Part shown: in pieces, positions 18,498-26,788 of the stretch
Position numbering within the stretch: position 1 is the first letter of the stretch
Layout of the letters: every line of letters begins with the position of its first letter
Assembly: GCA_903896045.1 (NCBI GenBank)
Contig: CAITWD010000036.1
Span: forward strand, 42,871 to 106,870
Source of the DNA: an uncultured Actinomycetes bacterium
GTDB taxonomy: Bacteria; Actinomycetota; Thermoleophilia; Miltoncostaeales; Miltoncostaeaceae
Length of the DNA stretch: 64,000 nt
Direction: 5' to 3'
Program-made: the position numbers and the translations under genes
Notes under the pieces: model-generated
Told to the model about the DNA's origin: nothing
What the model saw: the letters and a program-made list of their open reading frames with translations, nothing else
Database searches by the model: none

Positions 18498-18517
18498 CCA
18501 CCCACTGCCTGCATAAT
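18488..18517 (+). promoter_or_regulatory. Possible promoter of rpmB
   Basis: TTGCGG (18488-18493) and CATAAT (18512-18517) are separated by 18 bases, upstream of rpmB and inside the recG 5' end. Between this and rpmB lies an imperfect hairpin (GCAC-ACCGG...CCGGT-C-GTGC, 18529-18553) that would be in the leader and could be a target of ribosomal-protein feedback. The -10 lacks the first T of TANNNT, so support is moderate. Confidence 0.35.
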
Positions 18518-18592
18518 TGCGTGTTGTGGCACACCGGAAAAGACCGGTCGTGCGTCGTTCAAAACTCTACGGTGACCCGAGGACGGAGTCTG

Positions 18593-18784
18593 ATGTCGAA
18601 GGTCTGCAGTGTGTGCGGAAAGGGCCCGAGCTTCGGGAATAACCGCAGTCATTCCATGCGCGCCACCTCTCGCCGGTTCAATCCGAACCTGCAGAAGGTC
18701 CGCATCATCTCCAACGGGACCCCGTTGCGTGCCTACGTGTGCACCCGCTGCCTCAAGGGCGGCAAGGTCGTCAAGGCGGCGTAG
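18593..18784 (+). CDS. rpmB: 50S ribosomal protein bL28, four-cysteine form
   Basis: A 63-residue bL28. The track ORF begins too early at 18488. The family starts at [15 protein letters not shown] 18593, with GGAG 4 bases upstream. C-S-V-C near the start and C-T-R-C near the end give the zinc-binding C-plus form. [11 protein letters not shown] is diagnostic. It is transcribed alone on the plus strand, divergent from recG, a frequent recG/rpmB arrangement. Confidence 0.95.
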   Translation: MSKVCSVCGKGPSFGNNRSHSMRATSRRFNPNLQKVRIISNGTPLRAYVCTRCLKGGKVVKAA

Positions 18785-18796
18785 TAGGCCCTCTCG

Positions 18797-18831
18797 GTGC
18801 GGCGCACGCGAGCCACATGCTCGCCGCGCAC
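18797..18831. terminator. Hairpin between convergent rpmB and ribH
   Basis: GCGAGC-CACAT-GCTCGC forms a 6-bp inner stem, extended by GTGCG/CGCAC after an internal loop. It fills the 51-base gap between the two convergent genes. There is no T tract, so it would be a factor-dependent or weak terminator usable from both sides. Confidence 0.4.
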
Positions 18832-18835
18832 GTAT

Positions 18836-19327
18836 CTATCGCGGGCCTGGACCGACCAGGCTCGCAAGATTGACCAAGCTGACCACGGCCCTCGCCGCAT
18901 CAGCCCCCGCGTTCCCAACCTCACCGCCGGCGCGTGCCCATGCCTGTTCGGTCGTGTCGCAGGTCAACACGCCAAATGCACATGGGATCCCGGTGTCGAG
19001 GCTGACCCGCAGCACACCTTGGGAGACGGCCATGGCAATGTGATCGAAATGGGCTGTTGCCCCACGAATCACGGCACCGGTGGCGATGATTGCGGCGTAT
19101 TGGCCCGAGACCGCAAGCAGTCGCGCGGCTTGCGGGACCTCAAAGGACCCGGGAACCCAGTGCACATCGATGCGCGCAGCGTCGAGGCCCGCAGCAACCA
19201 GGTGCTCCCGAGCACCATCAACAAGCGCCTGGGTCAGTTGACGATGGAAACTCGAGCAAACCACTCCGATACGTACATCTAGATCCTCAAGCGCAACCAC
19301 ACCAGGCACGGGCTCCGTACGCGCCAT
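18836..19327 (-). CDS. ribH: 6,7-dimethyl-8-ribityllumazine synthase
   Basis: A 163-residue enzyme condensing 5-amino-6-ribitylaminouracil with dihydroxybutanone phosphate. Motifs are V-P-G-S-F-E-V-P (substrate binding), the G-A-V-I-R-G-A-T-A-H-F-D loop, which carries the catalytic His, and G-V-L-T-C-D-T. The track start (19459) is inside ribBA. ATG 19327, 4 bases after the ribBA stop, gives the usual length. It is the last gene of the rib operon. Confidence 0.94.
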   Translation of the reverse strand: MARTEPVPGVVALEDLDVRIGVVCSSFHRQLTQALVDGAREHLVAAGLDAARIDVHWVPGSFEVPQAARLLAVSGQYAAIIATGAVIRGATAHFDHIAMAVSQGVLRVSLDTGIPCAFGVLTCDTTEQAWARAGGEVGNAGADAARAVVSLVNLASLVGPGPR

Positions 19328-19331
19328 GGGG

Positions 19332-20588
19332 CTACTCGCCCTCAGGCGGATCGGCGGCGATGCGCAAATCCTGGTGGTGGAGCATGTGGCCCATCTTGTC
19401 GCGCTTAACCTGGAGATACCGCAGGTTGTCGGGGCCAGGCTCGATTTCAATCGGCACACGGGCCGTCACCGACAAGCCATAACCTTCAAGACCCACAATC
19501 TTTTTGGGGTTGTTGGTCAGCTGACGAATCGATGTCAGGCCAAGATCGACCAAAATCTGTGCGCCAATCCCATAATCACGCAAGTCGGCAGGAAATCCCA
19601 ATTGGCGGTTGGCTTCCACGGTGTCAAAACCCGCATCCTGCAACTCATACGCTCTGAGCTTGTTGAGAAGCCCGATCCCACGGCCCTCTTGGGCGATGTA
19701 CAACACCACCCCTTGGCCCTCCGCTTCGATGATCTTCATCGCCGCGTCAAGCTGCTCACCACAATCGCAGCGCAGCGAACCAAAGACATCCCCTGTGAGG
19801 CACTCAGAGTGCACCCGCACAAGGACATCGTCCTTGCCTGCGACATCGCCCTTCACCAAGGCGAGATGATGTTTGCCATCAATCAAGCTGTGATAGCCGA
19901 CTGCAGTCCATTCCCCATACTGGGTGGGAAGCCGGGCCTGGCCACCGCGCTCAACAAGGCGCTCCGTGTGGCGGCGATATTCGATCAGATCGGCAATCGT
20001 AATCATCAACAGGCCATGCTCGTGCGCATAGGGAATCAGATCGTCGACCCTGGCCATCTGGCCATCCTCGCGCATGACCTCGCAAATCACCCCAGCGGGA
20101 ATCAGTCCTGCCAGCCGCGCCAAATCAACGGCGGCTTCCGTGTGGCCGGCGCGTTCAAGCACCCCACCGGGCTTCCCGCGCAGCGGAAAGACATGCCCTG
20201 GCTTGACCAGATCGCTACTCCCCGAATTCGGGTCAATCGCAACCATGATCGTGCGGGCACGATCGGGGGCGGAAATGCCCGTCGTGACTCCGTCACGCGC
20301 CTCAATAGATTCCAAAAAGGCGGTACCGAGCGGCGCGTCATTGCGGCGCACCATCATTGTCAAACCCAGCTGTTCGCATCGCTCATCGGTCAACGACAGG
20401 CAAATGAGCCCACGGGCGTGCGTTGCCATGAAGTTGATCGCCTCTGGCGTCGCAAATTGGGCGGCCATGATGATGTCGCCTTCATTTTCGCGATCCTCGG
20501 AATCGACTACCACGATCATGTGGCCGGCACGAATTGCTTCGATAGCCTCTTCAATTGTGGCGAATGGGCGTGTCTGGGTACTACTCAT
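19332..20588 (-). CDS. ribBA: Bifunctional DHBP synthase / GTP cyclohydrolase II
   Basis: A 418-residue fusion. The N-terminal RibB half (about 1-205) has the acidic loop [10 protein letters not shown] and makes 3,4-dihydroxy-2-butanone 4-phosphate. The C-terminal RibA half (about 210-405) has the zinc site [17 protein letters not shown] and the G-R-G-I-G-L segment, and opens GTP. Both active sites look intact. ATG overlaps the ribE stop (ATGA). It provides both substrates feeding the ribD and ribH steps next door. Confidence 0.96.
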   Translation of the reverse strand: MSSTQTRPFATIEEAIEAIRAGHMIVVVDSEDRENEGDIIMAAQFATPEAINFMATHARGLICLSLTDERCEQLGLTMMVRRNDAPLGTAFLESIEARDGVTTGISAPDRARTIMVAIDPNSGSSDLVKPGHVFPLRGKPGGVLERAGHTEAAVDLARLAGLIPAGVICEVMREDGQMARVDDLIPYAHEHGLLMITIADLIEYRRHTERLVERGGQARLPTQYGEWTAVGYHSLIDGKHHLALVKGDVAGKDDVLVRVHSECLTGDVFGSLRCDCGEQLDAAMKIIEAEGQGVVLYIAQEGRGIGLLNKLRAYELQDAGFDTVEANRQLGFPADLRDYGIGAQILVDLGLTSIRQLTNNPKKIVGLEGYGLSVTARVPIEIEPGPDNLRYLQVKRDKMGHMLHHQDLRIAADPPEGE

Positions 20589-21196
20589 TGGGCCTCCCGC
20601 GGCACCTGGTATGGAGCGACGAACGCTTCGATGTACTTTGCCACAAGGTCGACCTCAAGATTGACCTGACTGTCAATCCGATCGACACCAAGAGTTGTCA
20701 TCTCAATCGTATGAGGAATGAGTGCGATCGTGAGCCCGGTCTGGTCACGTGAGGCGACGGTCAAGCTGACCCCATCCACGCAAATACTGCCCTTCTCGAC
20801 GACGTATCGCAGCAACTCCGGTGCCACATCAATCCGAAAGAGCAGCCCTTCGCCTTCTGGGGTCACCTGGCTCACCGTCCCGGTGCCATCGATATGCCCT
20901 TGCACCAGATGGCCCCCAAGACGCGTTCCGACTGCCACCGCCCGCTCAAGATTGACGCGGTCTGATGGCTGGGCACTCCCAAGTGTTGTGCGCCGCAGCG
21001 TTTCGGCAACCGCATCGATCACAAAGCCATTGGGGTGAATCTCCACGGCGGTCAGACAGGCACCATTCACTGCAACCGAATCACCAATCGCGAGGCCCTC
21101 TTGCACGAGCGCGGTCTGAATCCCGACACGCAGCCCACCATCCACATGGCCAATTGCAGCGATTGTGCCAACCTCTTCAACAAGCCCTGTAAACAT
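20585..21196 (-). CDS. ribE: Riboflavin synthase, alpha subunit
   Basis: A 203-residue homotrimeric enzyme dismutating two lumazine molecules to riboflavin. It shows the typical internal duplication: the first barrel starts [10 protein letters not shown] with N-G-A-C-L-T, and the second starts near residue 98 with G-H-I-D-G-T-G and D-G-V-S-L-T. ATG shares its A with the ribD stop (TGATG). Confidence 0.95.
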   Translation of the reverse strand: MFTGLVEEVGTIAAIGHVDGGLRVGIQTALVQEGLAIGDSVAVNGACLTAVEIHPNGFVIDAVAETLRRTTLGSAQPSDRVNLERAVAVGTRLGGHLVQGHIDGTGTVSQVTPEGEGLLFRIDVAPELLRYVVEKGSICVDGVSLTVASRDQTGLTIALIPHTIEMTTLGVDRIDSQVNLEVDLVAKYIEAFVAPYQVPREAQ

Positions 21197-22326
21197 CAGA
21201 CCCCTGTCTCGGGTAGATCAATGAGACGCCCCACACACACGATGTCATCGCCACGACGCGTGGTCACAACACGCGTCAACCGCGCGGCATCTGCCAGCGC
21301 GCCAACGCCATCCCCACCAAGTGCACCCGGGGCACCGTCCCCACCAATCAATATCGGCGCGAGGAACCATTGCACGACGTCGACCGCCTTGGCCCGCACA
21401 AAGGCACCAGCGAGGTGTGCCCCGCCTTCGATAAATACCGACTGCATCTCGCGTGCGCCGAGTTCTGTGAGTGCGTGCGCGATATCCGGCTGGGGAGTGT
21501 CATGGCGAACCACCTCAACCCCACATTCGGCAAGCGCCTGACAGCGTGCCTCTGACGCCTCGGATCCCGCCATCACGATGACCGGGGTCTCGCGCGCACT
21601 ACGCGCGAGTTGCGAGGTCACGGGAAGTCGCGCATGGGCATCAAAAATCACCCGTGTCGGCTGACGGACTGGGCCATCGACATTGCGCGCGTTGAGTTGG
21701 GGGTCATCTGCGAGCACCGTATTAATCCCCGCGATCACCGCATCATGATCGGCACGCAGACGATGCACATGGGCTCGTGACTCGTGCCCGGAGATCCATT
21801 GGCTCTCGCCCGTCGCGGTTGCGACCTTGCCATCGAGACTCGTCGCAAGCTTGAGCATTACATGCGGTCGACCACGCACGGCATGAGTCACAAATGCAGA
21901 AATTAATTCACGTGACAGATATTCATCTTCATCGCTCGCGACCACAACCTCGATGCCAGCTTGGCGCAATTTTTCAAGTCCCTGCCGCCTGGTGCGCTCC
22001 AAGGGGTCGCAGCAGCCGATCACGACCCGTGCAACACCTGCCGCAATCACCGCATCACTACATGGCGACGTGCGCCCGAAGTGGGAACAGGGCTCCAGAG
22101 TGCAGATCAATGTTGCACCCCGTGCGGCATCGCCTGCGATTGCAAGCGCCATTGCCTCTGCATGGGCTGTACCGGGGCCATCGTGCCACCCTTCGGCGAT
22201 CAAACGACCATCGCGAAGAATCACTGCCCCAACAAGCGGATTTGGACTTACCCTGCCGCGCCCACGCAATGCGAGCTCACGCGCATGCGCGAGGCCTGCC
22301 GACTCGGCAGTGCCGAGCGCACTCAT
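21196..22326 (-). CDS. ribD: Bifunctional riboflavin deaminase/reductase RibD
   Basis: A 376-residue two-domain enzyme. The N-terminal cytidine-deaminase-like domain carries the zinc motif H-A-E-A-M-A-L and E-P-C-S-H-F-G-R-T-S-P-C. The C-terminal reductase carries K-L-A-T-S-L-D-G-K-V-A and E-G-G-A-H-L-A-G-A-F. The track ORF adds 48 residues. ATG 22326 overlaps the rpe stop as ATGA and begins M-S-A-L-G. It acts after GTP cyclohydrolase II. Confidence 0.94.
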   Translation of the reverse strand: MSALGTAESAGLAHARELALRGRGRVSPNPLVGAVILRDGRLIAEGWHDGPGTAHAEAMALAIAGDAARGATLICTLEPCSHFGRTSPCSDAVIAAGVARVVIGCCDPLERTRRQGLEKLRQAGIEVVVASDEDEYLSRELISAFVTHAVRGRPHVMLKLATSLDGKVATATGESQWISGHESRAHVHRLRADHDAVIAGINTVLADDPQLNARNVDGPVRQPTRVIFDAHARLPVTSQLARSARETPVIVMAGSEASEARCQALAECGVEVVRHDTPQPDIAHALTELGAREMQSVFIEGGAHLAGAFVRAKAVDVVQWFLAPILIGGDGAPGALGGDGVGALADAARLTRVVTTRRGDDIVCVGRLIDLPETGV

Positions 22327-22991
22327 GCAGCGAGCTCTGCCAGGTGCCGATACGCGGAGGTTGGATCGTCGTGGCCGAAGATCGCAGATGCGGACACGAG
22401 CCACTGCGCCCCTGCATCTCGTGCAGATGACAGCGTCATCGTCCCAATTCCACCATCCACCTCGATCCAAATTTCCTCTGGCAACGCGGCGCGAAGACGA
22501 CGCACCTTATCGGGGGTCGTCTCGATAAATGCTTGGCCGGCGAATCCTGGGTTCACCGACATGCAGTTGATGTAGTCGTAACGAGACGCAAGCTCAATCG
22601 CCGCATCAATCGGGGTCCCGGGATTGAGCGCAAGGCCCGCTGCGCACCCCAGACGACGAATCTCACCCAAGACACGGTGAATGTGCGGATCGGCCTCGAC
22701 GTGGACACTGATTGCATCAGCAGATGGCGCAAAGAGCTCCAGCAGATACCCGGGGCGCTCCACCATGAGATGCACATCCACCATTCCGCCCAATGGACGT
22801 ACTGTGCGCGCGATCGCCGCGGTGAAGTCGGGGCCGACGGTCAGGTTTGGGACAAAATGTCCGTCCATTACATCAACATGGAACACACGTGCGCCCGCTG
22901 CGCAGAGCGCAGTCAGCTGCGCACCCAGATTCGCCATATCCGCAGACATCACCGAGGGCAGCACCACCACCTGTTGCGGACGAATCGTCAT
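22323..22991 (-). CDS. rpe: Ribulose-phosphate 3-epimerase
   Basis: A 222-residue TIM barrel interconverting ribulose 5-phosphate and xylulose 5-phosphate. Metal-binding residues sit in H-V-D-V-M-D-G-H-F-V-P-N, H-L-M-V-E and E-V-D-G-G-I-G. M-S-V-N-P-G-F-A-G-Q is the phosphate loop. Ribulose 5-phosphate is also the RibB substrate, which fits its position directly upstream of ribD. Confidence 0.95.
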   Translation of the reverse strand: MTIRPQQVVVLPSVMSADMANLGAQLTALCAAGARVFHVDVMDGHFVPNLTVGPDFTAAIARTVRPLGGMVDVHLMVERPGYLLELFAPSADAISVHVEADPHIHRVLGEIRRLGCAAGLALNPGTPIDAAIELASRYDYINCMSVNPGFAGQAFIETTPDKVRRLRAALPEEIWIEVDGGIGTMTLSSARDAGAQWLVSASAIFGHDDPTSAYRHLAELAA

Positions 22992-23039
22992 AGATCACAG
23001 GGTAGCGAGACCACGCGTATCACACCATCCGGTGCGCGC

Positions 23040-24359
23040 TTAGACATCAATCCTCACCACGAAGAATCCATCTGTGCCATCACGACTGGGAAGCGTTTGC
23101 AAGGCGCCTGGGAGTCGCGGGTGGGCATATGACGGGAACTCGGCAGTCAGATCGGCAAGCGTGCCACCGACCGCGCGCACAACATCCTCATTCTCTTGCG
23201 CGAGCAATGTGCAGGTGCTGTAGACCACGCGCCCACCGGGGCGGGTCAACGAAATTGCGCGAGTCAGGAGTTCTCGTTGTAAATTCACCAGTTCCTGAAG
23301 CGCTTCCGGGCGTCGGCGCCAGCGCACATCAGGACGCGAATTGATCACGCCCAGCCCGGTGCAGGGCGGGTCGACAAGAACTGCATCAAAACCCGGCTCG
23401 AGGTCAATCTCGCGGGCGTCCCCTGCGCGCACATCAAGGCGTGCTCCCATACGGTGTCCCAGCGCGCGAAGTGCTTCGGCACGCGCTGCATGCAACTCCA
23501 CACACACAATTTCTGCCGCATTTCCAGACAGCGCGGCGAGATGCGTGGATTTCGCCCCAGGGGCAGCACACATATCCAGAATCCGCTCACCAGGACGTGG
23601 GTCCAGAACGCGGGCGGGCAACATTGACGCACGGCTTTGGGCCATCGCGCGCCCCGCTCCCCACAGGGACGAATGCTCGAGCGCGAATGGGCCCTCAAGA
23701 ATCAGCGCTTCACCGAGGATCGGATCGTCATGCCACGGCACATCGAGTGCGAGCTCGACACTGCGGCGCGGTCCTTTCAACGAATTCCACCGGATTGCCG
23801 ATTCCGCCGGGTCATTTGCTGCGGCCATCACCGCTTCCGCATCAGATCCAAGCGAGTCCTGAAAACCGGAGACGATCCAATCGGGCAATGAATACCGAAT
23901 ACCCGCGTATGTAGGGTCGTCGCCCAGTTGGGCAAGGCGCTGGGCCCCGTTCTCGGCAATGCGCCGCATCACTGCATTCACCAGACCTGCACGTGCGGTA
24001 CGCCGCCGCGGAACACCATGCAAGGTACGTGCGAGTCGCACGGTTTGATCGACTGCAGCCGCCTGGGGGACGCGATCGGACCACATCACCTCATACGCAC
24101 CCAATCGGAGGATCTCGCGCACATCTGGCTCGATGCCCTCAGGACGCTCGGCAGCACCATCAATAAGCCAATCGAGGGTACGTCGACGCTGTACCGCTCC
24201 GTAGCTAATGCGCATCGCCGCAGAACGTGTCCGAGAATCCACATCGGAACGGCGCGCCTCAGCCGTCAGCGCACGGTCGGTAAATGCTCCTTCGGCAACA
24301 CGTCGCACCACGCGCAATGCAAGCAACCGCTCAGGACTGATCTGTCCATCTGTCGTCAT
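23040..24359 (-). CDS. rsmB: 16S rRNA (cytosine967-C5)-methyltransferase RsmB
   Basis: A 439-residue enzyme with an N-terminal NusB-like RNA-binding domain (about 10-145) and a C-terminal SAM methyltransferase. The latter has D-M-C-A-A-P-G-A-K-S-T-H, V-D-P-P-C-T-G-L-G-V and the catalytic S-T-C-T-L-L-A-Q-E-N-E. Both catalytic Cys are present. ATG overlaps the fmt stop as ATGA, so the common def-fmt-rsmB order is kept. Confidence 0.94.
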   Translation of the reverse strand: MTTDGQISPERLLALRVVRRVAEGAFTDRALTAEARRSDVDSRTRSAAMRISYGAVQRRRTLDWLIDGAAERPEGIEPDVREILRLGAYEVMWSDRVPQAAAVDQTVRLARTLHGVPRRRTARAGLVNAVMRRIAENGAQRLAQLGDDPTYAGIRYSLPDWIVSGFQDSLGSDAEAVMAAANDPAESAIRWNSLKGPRRSVELALDVPWHDDPILGEALILEGPFALEHSSLWGAGRAMAQSRASMLPARVLDPRPGERILDMCAAPGAKSTHLAALSGNAAEIVCVELHAARAEALRALGHRMGARLDVRAGDAREIDLEPGFDAVLVDPPCTGLGVINSRPDVRWRRRPEALQELVNLQRELLTRAISLTRPGGRVVYSTCTLLAQENEDVVRAVGGTLADLTAEFPSYAHPRLPGALQTLPSRDGTDGFFVVRIDV

Positions 24360-25261
24360 CCGAGTGCCAATGGACCGCGATATCCGCGCAAAAACTCTCC
24401 TACGTTAACCCGCCCCCGCGATGGTGGCTGGAGTTCAAGAATCTCAAGAGCACCCTCTGCGCAACCAATCCACATACGATCATCCTCCACCCAGAGGCCA
24501 GGACGATGTGGAATCTCGTGCGCGACTGCGCGCCACACCTTAAAGGGTTCGCCATCGATCACAATTCGCGCGCCGATATGCGGGCTCAATGCCCGAATAC
24601 GATCTGCAAGGCGTGTTGCCGACCATTCGACATCGAGCACTCGATCCTCATCGCCCAGTTTCGGGGCGAGGGAGATGCCGTCCTCTGGCTGCGGGGTAAA
24701 CATCAATTCCCCGGCCGCGAGCGCATCAAATGCGGCAACGAGTTCCGGAACCGCCAAACGGCACAGCGCATCCATGACGGTTCCTGCATCATCGGTGGTG
24801 GCGACGGAAAGTTCTGCAACACGAGCAACCGGCCCGGTGTCGAGGCCCGCGTCCATTTGCATGATGCTCACCCCCGTGACCGACACGCCATCCATCAGCG
24901 AACGCTCAACCGGTGCGGCGCCGCGATATGCCGGCAGGAGCGAAAAGTGCACATTGATGCACGGCCATTCCGACAGCAGCGGCTCCTTTAGGAGCTGGCC
25001 GAAGGCCACGACACAAAGGGCACCCACATCCGCCGCACGCAGTTGATCAAGCACCTCTGGCGCATTGATCGACGGCACTCGAATACATGGGAGACCGAGC
25101 TCCTGCGCCTCGGTTGCAACCGGGGTCAACGACGGTGTGCGGGAGCGACCACGTGCGCGATCTGGCTGCGAAACCACGAGCGCGATCTCATGATGGCTCG
25201 ACGCGAGCTCGCGCAGAATTGACGCCGCTGGAGCAGGGCTTCCTGCAAAGGCAATACGCAT
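24356..25261 (-). CDS. fmt: Methionyl-tRNA formyltransferase
   Basis: About 301 residues. It formylates initiator Met-tRNA using 10-formyltetrahydrofolate. M-R-I-A-F-A-G-S-P opens the protein. The formyl-transfer site N-V-H-F-S-L-L-P-A-Y-R-G-A-A-P-V follows, and the C-terminal tRNA-binding OB domain is present. ATG 25261 is preferred to the adjacent GTG 25267 because TAGGTG lies just before it and the family starts at MRI. It is 6 bases after def. Confidence 0.95.
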   Translation of the reverse strand: MRIAFAGSPAPAASILRELASSHHEIALVVSQPDRARGRSRTPSLTPVATEAQELGLPCIRVPSINAPEVLDQLRAADVGALCVVAFGQLLKEPLLSEWPCINVHFSLLPAYRGAAPVERSLMDGVSVTGVSIMQMDAGLDTGPVARVAELSVATTDDAGTVMDALCRLAVPELVAAFDALAAGELMFTPQPEDGISLAPKLGDEDRVLDVEWSATRLADRIRALSPHIGARIVIDGEPFKVWRAVAHEIPHRPGLWVEDDRMWIGCAEGALEILELQPPSRGRVNVGEFLRGYRGPLALG

Positions 25262-25267
25262 TGGCAC

Positions 25268-25807
25268 CTAGTTCTGCACGCGCAGTTCACGCAGTGCCTG
25301 GCGGCGATCCTCTTTTGAGGTGCGATCAAGCATCAAGATGCCGTCGAGATGATCCATCTCGTGCTGAATGACGCGTGCCTCAAAGCCTTCGACCTCGATG
25401 TGAATCTCAGCGCCATCGCCATCATTGGCATCGACATGGATCGCGACCGAGCGTGGAACATCAACGACAACCTCACCAATGGACAGACATCCTTCGGAAT
25501 CGATCTCGATCTCGTCCGACGCCCAGATAATGCGCGGATTCACCAGACACCTCGGTGTCTCGTCATCGCGCAGGCGATAGACCAAGACCCGCCGTGAGAT
25601 ACCGATTTGCGGGGCTGCAAGCCCCGCACCCACCGCCTCATCCATGATCAGCTCCATGCGGGAGATCTGCTCTCGAAGCGTGTCGTCAAATTCGGTGACT
25701 TCACTCGCGGGAATCCGCAGCACGGGATCACCGATTTGTCGCACCTGCCGCAGTGCGGCGAGTCGGCGAAGCTCAAACTCTGGATCTGAAAGTGCGCGCG
25801 AGGACAT
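25268..25807 (-). CDS. def: Peptide deformylase
   Basis: A 179-residue metalloenzyme removing the N-formyl group from new proteins. All three motifs are present: G-A-G-L-A-A-P-Q-I-G, E-G-C-L-S and Q-H-E-M-D-H-L-D-G. The track ORF starts 17 codons earlier, inside the upstream hairpin. ATG 25807 (MSSRALSDPEF) has AAGG shortly before it. An unusual 32-base hairpin lies 22 bases upstream. Confidence 0.95.
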   Translation of the reverse strand: MSSRALSDPEFELRRLAALRQVRQIGDPVLRIPASEVTEFDDTLREQISRMELIMDEAVGAGLAAPQIGISRRVLVYRLRDDETPRCLVNPRIIWASDEIEIDSEGCLSIGEVVVDVPRSVAIHVDANDGDGAEIHIEVEGFEARVIQHEMDHLDGILMLDRTSKEDRRQALRELRVQN

Positions 25808-25828
25808 ACACCTTGATCCTAGCAAGCC

Positions 25829-25860
25829 GCATGGGAATGCCCCGAAGGGCATTCCCATGC
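25829..25860 (-). terminator. Perfect 14-bp hairpin with UUCG tetraloop
   Basis: On the minus strand GCATGGGAATGCCC-TTCG-GGGCATTCCCATGC forms a perfect 14-bp stem closed by the exceptionally stable c(UUCG)g tetraloop. It lies 8 bases after the stop of the upstream hypothetical gene and 22 before def. No T tract follows, so a simple intrinsic terminator is doubtful. It may be a rho-blocking or mRNA-stabilising element, or a partial terminator. Confidence 0.6.
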
Positions 25861-25867
25861 ATGCCGA

Positions 25868-26692
25868 TTACTTACGCGCAGGCAGCACCTGGCGGGCGGC
25901 ACCAAGAATTTCTGAGCGGGCAGGCATCAATGCATGCGGCCCATCAAGGCGGATCTCGGGTCCGCCGACTACCGACACCAGAGGATCGCCCTCGCCAAGT
26001 GAAATCGTCACCAGAGATTCGCCGGTCCGCGGAAACCGTACCTCCGCCTTGCCCTCTGATGGGTGAAGAATCGTCGGGGCGGGAGCGAGGTCGTTGAGCG
26101 CAAGAAAGATCGACGCAAAGGAATCACGCAGTGCAGGGGCAACCAGTGGCTGCAATTCCTCCAGGCGATACAGCTCGGCGACGCGCGGGGTGTAGAAGTA
26201 CTCCGCCTCGCGCAAGAGCGCCAAATCGACGCCGACCGCCTTACCCCGCTCAGGACGCTCTTGCACCCAGTCGCGCACACGAAGCCAGCTCTTGTGGATC
26301 ACTTCACCGCTCGCTGACGCAACGTCGCCGGGTCGACGGCGGTCAGGAGTCACGACAATGAGAACCTTGCGTGCCGCAGATCCCAGGACCCTTTGCGCAC
26401 GAGAGATCATGGCCGCACGCTCGACGTCGAAGCCGAAATCAGAAATGATCCCGATCGCCCAGTCCTCACCGTTGCGCAGCGAGATGTCGAGTGTCACCGC
26501 ATCTGCACCTGTGCCGATCACACGGTGCTCACTGACCAACATGTGCTCAGTACCTGCGATCGGGTCATCAAGAAGTTCGGCAACAAGCGCCGCGCGGGTT
26601 TCAGGACTACCAAGCTGCAGGAGCGTCGCAAGGACGTGCACCCACTGCTCGCGTGGCTCTGAGAACGCCTCATAGAGTCTTGGGACCGGCAT
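25868..26692 (-). CDS. Hypothetical protein, possible degenerate PD-(D/E)XK fold
   Basis: About 274 residues, acidic, soluble and apparently complete. I do not recognise a named family. Residues 65-120 (track numbering) run A-D-A-V-T-L-D-I-S-L, W-A-I-G-I-I-S-D-F-G-F, a helix, then K-V-L-I-V-V-T-P-D and later S-W-L-R-V-R-D-W. That order resembles PD-(D/E)XK nuclease domains of the W-x-I-G-I-E-x-K type, but the E-x-K position reads I-S-D, so nuclease activity is unlikely. ATG 26692 is preferred over GTG 26701. A TAAAGT -10-like box sits at 26727-26732. It lies alone between priA and def, ended by a strong hairpin. Confidence 0.6.
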   Translation of the reverse strand: MPVPRLYEAFSEPREQWVHVLATLLQLGSPETRAALVAELLDDPIAGTEHMLVSEHRVIGTGADAVTLDISLRNGEDWAIGIISDFGFDVERAAMISRAQRVLGSAARKVLIVVTPDRRRPGDVASASGEVIHKSWLRVRDWVQERPERGKAVGVDLALLREAEYFYTPRVAELYRLEELQPLVAPALRDSFASIFLALNDLAPAPTILHPSEGKAEVRFPRTGESLVTISLGEGDPLVSVVGGPEIRLDGPHALMPARSEILGAARQVLPARK

Positions 26693-26788
26693 CTTTCTCA
26701 CTTCCCTCGAATGCTGTAGCTCGAGAACTTTACAGGGAACCGGCTCGCATCATCGACATTCGATCAGCAGCTGGATTCACCTATTTGT

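Noticed and set aside
19326-20669. 447-aa plus-strand ORF
   Set aside because: Mirror frame of ribBA, which has intact catalytic motifs on the minus strand.
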